From the NCBI RefSeq assembly GCF_905475345.1, contig NC_066587.1:16422558-16486557 (forward strand): a stretch of DNA of 64,000 nucleotides. Direction: 5' to 3'. The notes under the pieces are model-generated. The model had not been told where the DNA came from and made no database searches. It worked only from the letters and a program-made list of their open reading frames with translations. This document shows, piece after piece, positions 1 to 12,560 of the stretch. A program made the translations under genes and the position numbers. This stretch comes from Vespula vulgaris. Taxonomy: Eukaryota; Arthropoda; Insecta; Hymenoptera; Vespidae. Each line of letters opens with the position of its first letter. Position 1 is the first letter of the stretch.

Positions 1-428
1 TACACATACGCGCGCCCTTGTGTATACTCCTGAATTTATTTTCCAATTTGTTATTTATTTTATTTTATTTTTTTTTTCATTACTTCTTTTTCTTTCCCAA
101 ATCTCATACTCACATTTATAGGCGACGTATTTTTTAATACACGAAACATGTCATTTTGAAGAAATTTTCCCGATAATATTTATATAAAAATTTTTTCATC
201 TTTACGAACGGGTACTTAACAAAGAAAAGGAAAGAAATAAAAAATAAAAAAGAGCAAGAAATCAGTGAATTTAAACAAGATAAACAATAGAAGGCAAAAA
301 TAAAAAAATTAATAAATGAAGAAAAAGAATTCTTATCTCCATTTCGTATTCTCGCATCGGCGAAAAACAATAGCCGGAAATGTAGAACTATGTACATTTT
401 TAATTACGGGTCCACTCATTAATCCGTT

Positions 429-435
429 GTCGTCA

Positions 436-472
<37 letters not shown>
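429..472. repeat. (TCG)n trinucleotide microsatellite
   Basis: Run of TCG/CGT triplets with one early CAT interruption. It reads as poly-Ser in one frame, which is a repeat artefact. Confidence 0.9.
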
Positions 473-679
473 CATCGTTGTCGTTATCCTTCGCACTCGA
501 CGTTGGAAAAACTCACCGAGAGAATCCGAAACACCTTTTTTATTCGCGGGATCGTAAAAGTACGATACGCTCGTTTACCACCGTTTCATTTCGTTAGCTC
601 GTTCATTCGTAAGCTCTACGATATTGTCTCAGGACAAATATTTTTACTCTGATGACCTTCTCAACCAGCGAATGAGAAC

Positions 680-683
<4 letters not shown>

Positions 684-724
<41 letters not shown>
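684..724. repeat. (GA)n microsatellite
   Basis: Uninterrupted GA dinucleotide run of about 40 bp. A second GA tract lies at 855-882. Confidence 0.95.
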
Positions 725-729
<5 letters not shown>

Positions 730-848
730 GCAAGAAGAAAAGAAATATAGCCGATGAGACATTATTGCTTGTCCTTAGTATAATACATGAAACGAGTGTC
801 ACGTAACTCGTTAAAAACAAATTTTTATTCGTGTTTTTGATATGAGAA

Positions 849-885
<37 letters not shown>

Positions 886-1031
886 CACAACTTTACACAC
901 ACGTATTACTTTATAACCATTTTAATTAGAATTTATTTATTGGAAATATATAAAAAATAAAATGAAATGTAATGAAAAATAAAAAATAAAGAAATAAAAA
1001 ATTAATGAAAAAGAAGAATTAAAAAAATTCA

Positions 1032-1035
<4 letters not shown>

Positions 1036-1071
<36 letters not shown>
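1036..1071. repeat. (AT)n microsatellite
   Basis: Uninterrupted AT dinucleotide run. Confidence 0.95.
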
Positions 1072-1074
<3 letters not shown>

Positions 1075-1747
1075 TCGTTGAGTTCGGTATGTACACCAGG
1101 ATAACAAGTCACACAACTCACGATCAGTCTGTACTTACATCAGAAAAGCACGCAATGACGCAATCGTAATTTCGTAAAAATCGTAGCGATGTAAAAGGGG
1201 ATCGTTGAAACGTTTCAACGAAAAATTCCTATATAATGACCATTAAAAAGTATTTCTCATTAAGGCCTCAACGTTTTGCTTCCTATTTAGCTTCCGTTTC
1301 TCTAGTGTTCCAAACCAAATTATTAAAAAAGAAAAAAAAGGGGGGAAAAAAGAGAGAAAAGAAAAAATGAATAAAATAATAATAATAGTAATAATAGCAA
1401 TAATAAAATGTATACAAAGGAAGAAAAAAGAATGAACAAAGAAGATAGGAGGGAAGAAAGTAATTCATAATTTTTTAGACTACGCAACCCTCTTCCTCTC
1501 CTTCTTTCTCATACTTCAACAAGAGAATAAACAAAAACAAAAATCCAGACGAAATTAAAAGGAATAAATAAATAAATAATAAACAAAAAAGAAAAAAAAA
1601 GGTTATATGAAAGGTAGAAAAAGAAACAGAGAAATCGTATAAAAAGAGAGTAGAGAAAAAGTAAATCGTATGAAAAATACATCTAAAGATACACATGTAG
1701 TATCACTGAACTTTCCCTTTAATGTCATAACCTTTTAGACACCACTT

Positions 1748-1778
<31 letters not shown>

Positions 1779-3176
1779 CTCAATTCGTCAATTTTGTCGA
1801 CAAGAGAATAAGCACGTGAGACAGAAAGAGACACACAAAAAGAGAGAGAGAGAGATTATCAAACGTTTGTCGGCTATGAACAAGGTATCTTCTGTTCACA
1901 CTCTCTCCTCTTAACCTCCAAATGCATCCACTTCGTATCTCTTTGCTTGTATCCTCTCTGTCTCTGTCTCTGTCTCTCTCTCTGTGTCTCTTATATCTCT
2001 TCTCTTTCTCTCTATAAGTAACTTCACGTCGAGGACTCGTGATGCGCGTCATAATGTACGGTGCGTCGCGTGCTCATTGCGTAAAATCGTAAAGCATATC
2101 ACACGTCACGCAAGGATGACGATGACGACGACGACGACGACGAAAACTACGAGAGAAACGACATAGCAGATATAATATAAAGCTGAGAAACGAGAAGACG
2201 CTACAGACACAGTTAAGTGACTCAAGAGTTAGAAAGAAACTAAGTAGGTTGATATTAAAGTGAAAATTGTATGAACTATCTTAGTGAGAAATTTTACTGG
2301 ATTGTTTAATATATAATTAATTTGTTAATATATATATAATATTATTAAATATTGTTATCTATTTCAGCAAAAAAGATATTACAACCCTAAAACCTAAAAT
2401 TTATTACCAATATTCTAACACGTCAATAAAGATTATCTTTGCGCGTATTGATCAATAACTTCATATTATTTAATACAATTAATATAAAAATCGTTAATAT
2501 TAAAAAAAGAAATACAAACAGTATATAAATTTAAAATATACATAAGATGATAGAAATTTCGATATTACTAATTAGCCGATCGTATATCTCCGATTGACAT
2601 TATTAATGAGTACGTCTCGACGAAAGAACAAAAATGGCGGTCGACTTAAAATATGGCCGATGCAAAAAAGAAAGGAAGAAAGAAAGAAAGAATGAAAGAA
2701 AGAAAGAAAGAAAGAAAGAATGAAGAAAAAAAAAAAATACTCGTAAATATAGGTTAAAGAAGGAGGTCGGGGTCAAGCGGATGCTAAAATCCTTTACCCG
2801 TCTTCGTTGCACGCGCTTTGATACCACTCTCCCCCTTTTCCACTTCCTCCATTTCTACCTCCACCCTCTCCTCCTCCTCCTCCTACTCCTCCTATTTCTA
2901 CACCCTTTTCATCCACCCCATTTCACGCTCGCGCGGGCGCTCATCGTACTCGTCTCTGGTTTCGTCTCGGTTTTCCTATTTCGCATTAGCGAAAAAGACG
3001 AAGAAAGGAAACGAAACAGGTAAAGCTCGTCCATGTTTTGATACTCACGTATTTCAACGTATTCTCGCGAGAATCGTTTTACGTTCCCGCAATTGTTTCA
3101 CCGATATCAAATATATTTCCTTTTCTTTACTCACTTCGATTTACAAAATTAATTACGAAAGTAAGAGAAAGGAGAA

Positions 3177-3178
<2 letters not shown>

Positions 3179-3241
<63 letters not shown>
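3179..3241. repeat. (GA)n microsatellite
   Basis: About 62 bp of pure GA dinucleotide, giving the Arg-Glu repeats seen in open frames across it. Confidence 0.95.
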
Positions 3242-3245
<4 letters not shown>

Positions 3246-4275
3246 AAATTTTCCTACAGAAATTCATTAATACGTTTAATGATCTATTTTCTTTGCCTTT
3301 ATGAGTGAAAATTAATTATTCTATTAAAATTAAGAATAATAAATAATATATATATATAATATATATTATATGTATATAATATTTTATTATAGACATATTA
3401 TAGACGCCGATAATATGTTATTTTCGTATTGTTGGAGTTTTTATTTTATATAATAAACACGAAGAATGTTCGTTCCAGAGGAAATACAAAATGGCCGACC
3501 GCCCGACTCTCTTCTCGAGTTATTTACTTCGAGGGAAAAAAAAAAAAAAACTGTGCCGTATTTATCAGAGTCCTAGTAGTTATTTACTCTAACTATACAT
3601 TCACTAACTCACTCCATTCGTTCACTAACTCATTCACTCATTCACCCGTTCACTCTATACGTCACGCAATTTTTTCCCTGTAACCAATGCATGTAATATA
3701 ATACCTAGAAACTACTCGTAACTCTCGCGTTAATCCAAAAACGCATATATACGTATCTATGTAACCTCGAAATCGCTGACTAAAACGGCCACCATTTACA
3801 AAGAGGAGAATAGTGGTCACAGAGAAAGCTATCATAAAGAGCTTTAACGTTGAACATCGTACGAGATTTACCGATCTATTATCTACTCCTACCGTTTACG
3901 AAAATGGATCTTTGGTTTAACGATAAACGCAACATGCGTTTGATCATTCGCCGTCGTACCAATAAGGGACTCCATTTTCTACGCGATGTTATTCCGAAAG
4001 GTACAGGGCAATCAATAACAGTCCTTATTAAAAGGCACTTTGCAACAACCTTTTTTCACCCATTTTTTTGCGCTTGCTCGATTTTTATATACATATGATA
4101 TACATACATTCTACACATATATATATGTCTTTCCCATAAAAGTTATTAAAGGAGTAGTAGTATTCTCTAGAATGAATCGGATCGATCGCAAGTAACTCGT
4201 AGCAGTGGTCCTCAAACTTTTTCCTTCGATTGAGTGAACCGTTAAGAGTTCCAACAAAACTTTTTATCTCTCTAA

Positions 4276-4308
<33 letters not shown>

Positions 4309-5500
4309 TTTATCTCTCATCATAATTATCGTCAAAGGTTAAGAACGTCCTTTTTAATTTTTCAAAGATTACATCGATACAACCAAGAGAGCTCGAGCTC
4401 CTGAAGAGAACTAATTTTGTGGATTATGAGGATCTATGAAATGAGAGAACCACCAGAAAAAGAGAGAGAGAGAGGGGGAGAGATTATCATTTGAAAAAAA
4501 AAAAAGAAAAAGAAGAAGATACGCAAAGATATATAAGTATATATGCTATTGAAAAGCGGCGTTCGTCTACGTTGAATAAGAGGAAGAAGTGTAGAAAGAA
4601 GGAGGTACGAAATGGAGACTCGACAATTTACGCATCGACAAAAGGCCTTTCGCGAAGAGAAGGGATAGAGTAGGATAGAGTAGAGAGGGATACGGGAGGG
4701 GTGTGGAACTAGAAGGAAGAAAGAGGGTGGATCAGAGGAAAAAGCTCGAGAGGTGCTCTCTGATCACTCTTTCTTTCTCTTTCTCTCTCTCTCTCTCTCT
4801 CTTTTTCTTGTTCGACGTAAAGTCGTTCAAGTCGAGGCGAATAAAGAGGCAGACGAAGCCGCGCTACTCGTCAAGATCAAACCTTTACCCGCGTGCTTAC
4901 GAGAGAATTAGATCGACGAGATACAGAAGGTAGACATCGAATGGGGTGAATGTACGAAAGAAGGAAGGAAAAAGAAAGGAAAAAGAAGTGAATGAAAGAA
5001 GGAAGGAAGGAAGGGAGGAAGAGGAGGAAGGAAGTACCACCTCAGCACGGTCGATCAACGAAAATATCATTGAATGTCTTCTACAAGCGTCGTTTAATTC
5101 TTTCCATGTAATATCCATCGATTTAACTTTAAACAAAATTATCTTTACGATTCATCGTAAAATATTGTATTTTTTTCCAAAAGCATAAAGTTTGACCTAC
5201 CAACAATGTTACGAATTAACCTTGTTTCTTATTGTTACAAACATGGGCTGTAAATATGTATGACTGCTATATGTATGAAAGTTGTACTCTATTACTATAT
5301 GTATTTGAAAAGTTACTAAGAGTCAACCGATAGACTTCATTACATGGATTATGTATATAACCCACTATAAAAATCAATTTTTTTTTTTTTTTGATTCGTC
5401 TCTACACAGATATTTAATTTACATATTTAAAAAGTTTTGAAGATTTTGGATATCTGTATGAAGTAAGAATATTATGTGATAGTGAAATAAAATAAAACAG

Positions 5501-5549
<49 letters not shown>

Positions 5550-5943
5550 TATTTTAAAGTTACATAATGTTAAAGAGGGTTAATAACTCTAAATAATAAT
5601 AGTACATCTTGTTATATTCTAGCATTCTCTCTCTGTCTTTCTCTCTCCACTTCAATCTCTCAATCTATCCATCAATATATCTAAAGCTAACATTTAGAGA
5701 AGTTAAGTTAGATAAGAAGAATCAATCGATTAAACGATCTTACTTTTAATTGCAAATAAATCGTTCCTTTCAATATAACTTCTACAAATCAATATCAACC
5801 ATAACATCGTTTATTAGAAAACAAGGAAAACTACTTTTCGGAGTTAATGCTTTAGGAATATGATCGATCCCCTTGGATGTATAAATCGGTGTATATAGGA
5901 CGTTTGAGTAACGCTTATAAACTTGAAATCGTTCAATGTACGG

Positions 5944-6031
5944 ACGTACGTACGTACGTACGTATGTATGTATGTATGTATGTATGTATGTATGTATGTA
6001 TGTATGTATGTATGTATGTATGTATGCATAC

Positions 6032-6062
<31 letters not shown>
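5944..6062. repeat. Compound (TACG)n-(TATG)n-(AT)n microsatellite
   Basis: ACGT-type tetranucleotides pass directly into about 20 units of TATG and, after a short spacer, an AT tract. The transition from TACG to TATG is what CpG to TpG decay of one ancestral tetranucleotide would produce. Confidence 0.9.
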
Positions 6063-6063
<1 letters not shown>

Positions 6064-6854
6064 TCATGTATGTATGTATATTCGTCGTCATGTTAGAGAA
6101 AGGGGTATATGAAGGGGAGCAACATTGGCGCTAATCGAACTGCGAACGTCGAACGCCACCATCGTCGTGTCGCAAGAGGTTAGGGTAGTTTTCTCTCTCC
6201 CTCTCTCTCTGTCTGTCTCTCTCACTCTCGTATACGTGCGTTCTCGCGTAACTGGAAAATGCTCGAAGCTATATAATAGCATGGTATCAAACCCTGCTTA
6301 CAAGCACGAGACACGGGATCGAACACCTGTACTTCGTGACGCATTATTAATGTCTTTAGGCTGAAGGGGAGGGAACAGGGAGAAAAAAGATGCGAATTTC
6401 CTTTTTTCCTCTTTCCTTTTCTTTTTCTTACATATACATATATATATACATATATATATATATATATGTATGTATGTATATTCATGGTATATATCAAAAA
6501 GTAAACAGGTTTACTTCCCTGTAAGTAGTTCAATATAAAAAAGAAGAACAAAAAAAGATGTTTACAACATCCTTTTAGTATATACAATATTATATATACT
6601 TCACTATTAAAAAGCAAATATATACGTACCATTTTATATCGAAATATTTGTGAGGTTATCACATTCTACTCTTTTTGATATTAACGTATTATTTTCTATA
6701 TATACATATATAATATAATATCGATATACAATAACACACAATTAGTATACAATACAATATTCGTGATAACTTTAACAAATATTTCAATATAAAGCAAAGT
6801 TACGTTTATTATTAACATACATATCAACTTCAAAAGAATAACGTTAAATAGACA

Positions 6855-7240
6855 TTGACCAATGAACGATCAGAAAGGGATCATCTACAACCAATCAGCG
6901 ACGTAGAATCAGTAGTAGACAAAGGTGGACGCATCATCTAGCCTCGTCTGGCTCGTTGACGCGCTCGCGTCGCGGCGCCGCAACGAGGTCGACGATTCGA
7001 CCCGAAGAGAACGCGTCGTCGTCGTCGTCGTCAGCCCCTTGTAACCCACCCCTCTCTTCATCCTAATACCCTCTCTCTTCTCTCACTTTATCTTCCTTCT
7101 TTCTTCGTTACTCTTTCTCGTCGTCCATCCAAGAGCGACGCGACCCGACGCCGGGCGTCGGGTCGCGCCGCACCGACCGCGATTCGTGGAAAATCGGGAC
7201 GAGAAGACCGATCGAACATGTTGTTTTAGAAGTACGATTT
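6855..7240. promoter_or_regulatory. CpG-rich island, candidate promoter
   Basis: Within AT-rich surroundings this block is GC-rich and packed with CpG. Two CCAAT boxes sit at its left edge (about 6858-6866 and 6890-6897), a CGT triplet run lies at about 7015-7031, and a 29-base palindrome is at 7139-7167. CCAAT plus CpG is typical of insect broad promoters, but no start site or orientation can be fixed. Strong plus-strand splice signals at 8113 and 8443 downstream are compatible with a plus-strand transcript starting here (inference). Confidence 0.4.
7139..7167. repeat. Perfect palindrome, 14-bp arms, 1-base spacer
   Basis: The left arm CGCGACCCGACGCC (7139-7152) and right arm GGCGTCGGGTCGCG (7154-7167) are exact reverse complements separated by one G. 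It could extrude as a cruciform or bind a dimeric factor. The function is unknown. Confidence 0.9.
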
Positions 7241-7994
7241 GTCGGTGCTCTTATTCGATACTCTCGTTAACGAGAATAATAAGGGATGAAAAAAGAAAGA
7301 AAGAGAAAAAAGGAAAAAGGCGTCAAAGATTATAAAAACATGACCGTGAATATATACATATTACGGTCTCCTTTCTTTCACATCGAATAAGTGCAACGAC
7401 GGCGCTTTGATTATTTTTTCTCTCGAGATAGCCTTAAAAAGAAAAAAGAAGAAGAAGAAGAAGAAGAAAGAAAGGAAAAAAGAAAAAAGAAATAAAAACG
7501 TCTAAAGATTATTAAAAACGCGATGATTTTTTACACGGTTCACCATCCTGCACGTCGAGTGCAACAAACGTTTCGATTATTTTTTTTTTTAACACAACTT
7601 GGAAGATAAAAAAAAAAGAATAAGTAGCACCTATACATAAACCACGCAAACATCGTAGATATTAAGAATAAAAGAAATCAATCGAAGAAGAAAAAATCTA
7701 TGAAGCCGATTAATGGCCGTCGGATTTGTTCGTTCGGAATTCTCAAGAATTTAAATGACGACAGAACCGCACCTCGATTATAATAAGTAGATTCTAATGA
7801 GACTTAATTATGCGCGTTGATGGACGACTACGTCGTCTTGGCAACGGGAAAGCGGATGAGGAATTAAGTTTCTAATCCGAGTAGAAGACATTGTACCGAC
7901 ACCGCGGATGATAATACAGTCGAAAATAGCACCAGTCGTCAAGGTGGATCATGAAAAGCCGGCTTGACAGACAGAGAGACAGACAGATGGACGT

Positions 7995-7999
<5 letters not shown>

Positions 8000-8065
<66 letters not shown>
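8000..8065. repeat. (GA)n microsatellite
   Basis: About 66 bp of GA dinucleotide, one of the longest simple repeats in the window. Confidence 0.95.
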
Positions 8066-8072
<7 letters not shown>

Positions 8073-8202
8073 ATAGCTACTACTACTAACTGTCTAAGGA
8101 TCGATACAATTATGTAAGTGAGGACAGAGAACAGAACGACATTCCAAAACGAGAAAGAGAAGATATGTATATCAAGAACGTCGCGACGTTAGTACGATCT
8201 CT

Positions 8203-8205
8203 CTT

Positions 8206-8256
<51 letters not shown>
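8203..8256. repeat. (CT)n(CA)n compound microsatellite
   Basis: A CT tract switches abruptly to a CA tract. A pyrimidine-rich run continues to 8440 and could serve as the polypyrimidine tract of the acceptor at 8443. Confidence 0.9.
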
Positions 8257-8258
<2 letters not shown>

Positions 8259-8443
8259 CACATACACATATGCACATACACATACACGTTATTCTTTACG
8301 TTTCTCTATCTCATATTTTCTATCTCCCACTCTCCCTCTCCCTCTCCCACATTTCCTATTTCTTTCTACATCATATTCTTTTCCTTCCTTCGTCTCTCTT
8401 TCTATCTCTCTCTCATATATATTTCCTATTTCTTTCTCTCTAG

Positions 8444-8584
8444 GTTGTCGATAAGTTTCACGATGAGCAACACAACACACATCGTCCTTGCTTCGTAGCG
8501 AGCTCGCCGTTGGTATCACGTCGTGCGGAAACTCGAGAAAGACCGTCACTGGTCCGCACCATAGGCCATTACGGTTTGATACCG
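8444..8584 (+). other. Candidate plus-strand exon with open frame
   Basis: A long pyrimidine tract ends in CTCTCTAG at 8443 and a donor of form CCG/GTAAGA follows at 8584/8585, enclosing 141 bp. The frame beginning at the first base is open through all 47 codons (it starts VVDKFHDEQHN and ends GHYGLIP) and closes just after the donor, as expected of an internal exon. The block is GC-richer than its flanks. A strong upstream donor (ATTAT/GTAAGTGAG) lies at 8113/8114. I recognise no domain and find no partner coding exon, so it may be a 5' untranslated or lncRNA exon. Confidence 0.3.
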
Positions 8585-8651
8585 GTAAGATCCCCATAGG
8601 TAATAGCCAAAGCATCGAATTTTCCTACTAGAGGAGAATAACCGTCGTAAG

Positions 8652-8654
<3 letters not shown>

Positions 8655-8722
<68 letters not shown>
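8655..8722. repeat. (AT)n microsatellite
   Basis: About 68 bp AT tract directly left of the inverted-repeat element at 8753. Confidence 0.95.
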
Positions 8723-8724
<2 letters not shown>

Positions 8725-8752
8725 TATATGTATATATGTGTATATATATATA

Positions 8753-9067
8753 GGATGAGACAAAAGTTCCTCTAGGTCATTTTAAAAATCAATTATTATT
8801 TTTTCGAAAGATTTCTTAATACATACATGGACGTACGTATATAGAATAGGCTTAAATTTTTTGATTTTAAACCATAACATTTCTTGATTTTAAAGTTAGC
8901 ATACTTTACGACGAGTATACATAGCTAAAAAGATCAAAGATTCGATTAGTATTCACAGTATTCTTTTTCGAGACTTTTTAGAATAATTTTTTTATGGTTC
9001 TTGTTTTATTTTGTTCTTTTTTTTTTGGATTGTAAATATACGAATGTAGGAACTTTTTAGTCCATCC
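8753..9067. mobile_element. Short terminal-inverted-repeat element (mariner-like MITE), copy 1
   Basis: The left end reads GGATGAGACAAAAGTTCCT and the right end, reverse-complemented, reads GGATGGACTAAAAAGTTCCT, so the ends form imperfect inverted repeats. TA dinucleotides flank both ends, the target duplication of Tc1/mariner elements. The AT-rich interior has no coding capacity. The subterminal motif AAAATCAATTA recurs in four other copies in the window (23567, 35366, 38781, 43563). Classing it as a mariner-derived MITE is inference from TIR and TA target. Confidence 0.6.
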
Positions 9068-10506
9068 TATATATATATATATGTGTGTGTATATACATAC
9101 ACGTATGTACAAGTATATCGTATTCACCCGTACAGAAAATATATCTAAAATGACATGGTACCTTACACCCGACAAAGATTTATATTATATATTATGATTT
9201 ATAAGATTTTCTTATTTTCTAACTTCAATGTTTCCAACTGACAGCAGCCATCGTGATATTTCTTGTAACTCGAACAAAAAGATATATAGCTCTGTGACTA
9301 TACGCGTGCGACAAAGAGACAAAGAAAGAGAGAAAACGAGGATTTTATCAATATCGACGGTGGTATCGTCGGTATAAGAAACTTGGTAATTAAAGTAAAG
9401 CACATTCTCTAACTCTTTGCTTTAACCTATAATCTAAACTATTCTAACAACGATATACACTGACAATAATCGATCGTTCATAGACATCGGGACGAAACGT
9501 TTACGTTGATTCTAACCGTGTTTCTTTTTTCTTCCTTTTTCTTTATTCTTTCTTTCTTTTTTTTTTATTGAATCATCTCATCCAAATAACGTTATATCAT
9601 ATATCTTTATTGATTTTTATCTCCGACTTACATTCTATTTTTATCTAATGATTATCTTTTCCAAAGAAAAACAACGTAAAAATGTACCATCGAATAATGC
9701 CAAAAGAATACGTTCTAGAATGTTCTTCTTATTACACATCGTGTTAAAATACAAACATGTATATGCGTATACGCGTGTATATGTGCCTTCGAAGAAGGTA
9801 CATGAATACTTCAACAATATCGTGTTTCGTTTCGTGGAAATCTTGTACATCGTTATGCGTATTGCGTTCGAAAAGTATTCTGCGTCATTAGAGAATATTA
9901 CATGCGTTTGGTATAACGTCGCACGTTTTAAACTCGCCCTTAATTTTATCGATTTTCTACTTCTTTTTTTCATCTTCGTTCGTCTCTTTCTATCTTTTTT
10001 TTTCCTTTTTGAAAAGTCGATTAATAAATCGTTGTTGCACGACGAAACACGATCGTGTTCACGACACTTGTCAACATTTGTCCGAGAATAAAGAAAAAAA
10101 GGAAAATAAATAAATAACTAAAAAGAAAAAGAAAAAAAAAGAAAGAGGAAGAAAGAAAATCTATTCGAGAAAAAAGATGATCGTCGATCATATTTTCTTT
10201 TTACCTTTCTTTTATTATCATCATCATCATTTTTTTCTCTCCCCTGCTCTAAATTGGATACATGTATGTTAGGTCGCTTGCATATAATATGTATGAAATG
10301 TCCAATTTTTCTAATACGAATATAATAAGAAAAAACTCGTAGGTTTCATATATAACAGCTTTAATATTTGTAAAATATATACATACATATATACATATAT
10401 ACATATATACATATATACATATATATGTGTTTATTATGTACGCAAGCGTATTTCTTTCATACGTGAAAAATAATACGTAAAAGAGAATGAGAAAAAGAGA
10501 AGGGGA

Positions 10507-10508
<2 letters not shown>

Positions 10509-10585
<77 letters not shown>
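10509..10585. repeat. (AT)n(GA)n compound microsatellite
   Basis: AT tract followed without gap by a GA tract. Confidence 0.95.
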
Positions 10586-10930
10586 CAACACACGTCGAAA
10601 AAGAAGACAACTATTTCTCGTTTCGAGGCTATACATATGTACATACGTTCATATTCACGTCGAATGCGACAACTTCGTGAATCGAGTGACGCGTCGATCG
10701 GAACGACAGAGAAAGAGAGAAAGAGAGAGAGAGGGGAGAGAGCGACAGGAGAGAAAGAGAGAGAGAGAGAAGGATGCTGTCATTCTTGACACCTCCATCG
10801 TCCTTTGTTCGTTGTACGCATCATACTCTCGGAATCGCACATTGACATCTCTACCATTCAGTAATACATCGTAAATTCCTAACTGACAAGAGAAAACACT
10901 TATAAATTCGATAATATATTACAATATATG

Positions 10931-10933
<3 letters not shown>

Positions 10934-10990
<57 letters not shown>
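10934..10990. repeat. (CT)n microsatellite
   Basis: About 57 bp of pure CT. Confidence 0.95.
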
Positions 10991-10994
<4 letters not shown>

Positions 10995-11274
10995 ATATGT
11001 GTGTGTGTACTTTTATCGAAGAATATATTTTTTGTACAAGAAAAAAGAAAAATCCAGAGAAAAAGAACGAGTAAAATATCAAGGGTTAACTTCGGATGAA
11101 TAAATTCACGTTTATCGCGTACGAATTATTCGAATAAAAATATTGCTCTCGATGACGACGACGACGACGACGGTGATGGTAGTATATAAAATAAAAAAAG
11201 AAAGAGAACAAAAAGAAAAAGGAAAAAATAAATGACAAAAGAGGAAAGAATCGGAAAAGAGGAGAATAAAAAAA

Positions 11275-11306
<32 letters not shown>

Positions 11307-11518
11307 AAAGAACACAAAATGTGACCGTCAATTTGAAACGACCGAACGACGTCCAATAAAAGAAAATGTTACTGCTGGTGTAAAACCTCGATTTATATCT
11401 ACATAATACATATGTGTGTATATATATATATATCTCTTTTCTTGTATATTCGTAACGACGTTGTGTGCTTCGTAGCTTCGTTTTATGTAGAGAACCCCCA
11501 AAGAGCGCGTGTTTCCCC

Positions 11519-11537
11519 CGTCGTCGGGCCGACGACG
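11519..11537. repeat. Perfect palindrome, 9-bp arms, 1-base spacer
   Basis: CGTCGTCGG at 11519-11527 and CCGACGACG at 11529-11537 are exact reverse complements around a single G. It sits in a small CpG-rich island at 11456-11565. Confidence 0.85.
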
Positions 11538-11568
11538 TCGAGCAAAGGGAATCGATCCAACGCGCTAA

Positions 11569-11570
<2 letters not shown>

Positions 11571-11619
<49 letters not shown>
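11571..11619. repeat. (CT)n microsatellite
   Basis: About 49 bp of CT. Confidence 0.95.
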
Positions 11620-11622
<3 letters not shown>

Positions 11623-11860
11623 CTCTGGACATCGGGGGTACACGAATCAGGCGATCCGACATAAGACCGACTTTTTCGTATATAAGACTTTACACGCCGT
11701 AAAAGACAGAACTCAAAAACAACGACGTTTCTATTACATATACGCCTCTCCTTCTCCTCCTCTTTTTCCTTCTCTCCATTACCAGAACATCATCTTCCTC
11801 ACACACATACATACTCTCTTTCTCTCTCTCTCTTTCTTTTTCTTCCTTTCTTTCTTTCTT

Positions 11861-11895
<35 letters not shown>

Positions 11896-12061
11896 CCAAA
11901 GAAACGACATACAACGATCAAAAATGATTAATATACCTTTTCTTTTCTTTTCTTTTTTTTCTTTCCTTTCTCTCTCTCTCTCTCTCCTTTCCTTTTTCTT
12001 TTAAAAAACAATTATCATAAAATTTACCTTTATCTATCTCCTTCCCCCCAAAGGCATACAC

Positions 12062-12560
12062 TGGTCACTTTATTAAGGCACGGGTGCACTGGCTCGATCG
12101 GCTGCCACTGAAACGCCGCAATTATACGGGAAAGTACGAGCGCGGTTTATGCACGACGGGTGTTTCGAGGGTGGCCGGGTACTGAACGAATAGATGGCGC
12201 CCTTGCTCGCCAACGCGCGCCACCCCCTTTTCACTCGGGCTTTCTCGGTCGACGAAATTTCCACCCGAGAGACCTATCCCTTTCTCTCTCTCTCTCTCTT
12301 TACGCTCCTACTCCACCACCAACTCTTCTTCTTCTTCTTCTTCTCTATCGCCCCTACCACTATCACGACCACCACCACCACCACCACCACCACCACCACC
12401 ACTTCGACCACCACCACACCACCTTGCTGTTTCTCTTCTTATGGCTATGCTAAACTCACCAAGTACGCCCATTCGCGCCACCAAATACGTCACCAGCGCC
12501 TCCTTGCGTCAGTTTTCACATTTAACTTGCCAATCGTCCTACCATTCGCTCTCGTCTCGT
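12062..12560. promoter_or_regulatory. GC/CpG-rich island with trinucleotide runs
   Basis: 12062-12270 is strongly GC-rich relative to its surroundings and includes AGATGGCGC near 12193, which resembles the core of the Drosophila CTCF motif. (TTC)n and (CAC)n runs follow at about 12326-12402. No reliable coding frame is visible, and the poly-Gly/poly-Thr/poly-His frames are triplet-repeat artefacts. The role as promoter or insulator is inferred from composition only. Confidence 0.3.
12367..12402. repeat. (CAC)n trinucleotide microsatellite
   Basis: About 12 consecutive ACC/CAC triplets. Confidence 0.9.

Larger units (their letters stand above)
1..6850. other. Gene-poor, microsatellite-rich stretch
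   Basis: I find no convincing coding gene here. All long open frames run through simple repeats: TCG at 429-472, GA at 684-724, 855-882 and 3179-3241, AT at 1036-1071, GAAA at 2663-2720, CT at 1749-1771 and 4276-4303, AT/GT at 5505-5550. Short GC-richer patches with CpG occur at about 2040-2160, 2780-3110 and 6120-6370, but none shows a recognisable domain. Confidence 0.6.
9068..12060. other. Non-coding, microsatellite-rich stretch
   Basis: No credible gene was seen. It contains (AT)n(GA)n at 10509-10585, (CT)n at 10934-10990, 11571-11619 and 11861-11892, GAAA repeats at about 11275-11308, and a small GC island at 11456-11565 with a 19-base palindrome. The ORFs at 9641-10091 on both strands are AT-rich frames without motifs. 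Confidence 0.55.

Noticed and set aside
3038..3304. Arg-Glu-rich ORFs over GA tracts (also near 10487, 28435, 29272, 50576)
   Set aside because: The frames exist only because GA dinucleotides contain no stop codon; the flanking residues match no protein.
6255..6345. tRNA-like segment with GGGATCGAACACC
   Set aside because: No acceptor-stem pairing or cloverleaf could be drawn on either strand.
12458..12493. Minus-strand MTYLVARMGVLG with strong donor as first exon of a leftward gene
   Set aside because: No downstream minus-strand coding exons could be found between 1 and 12450.
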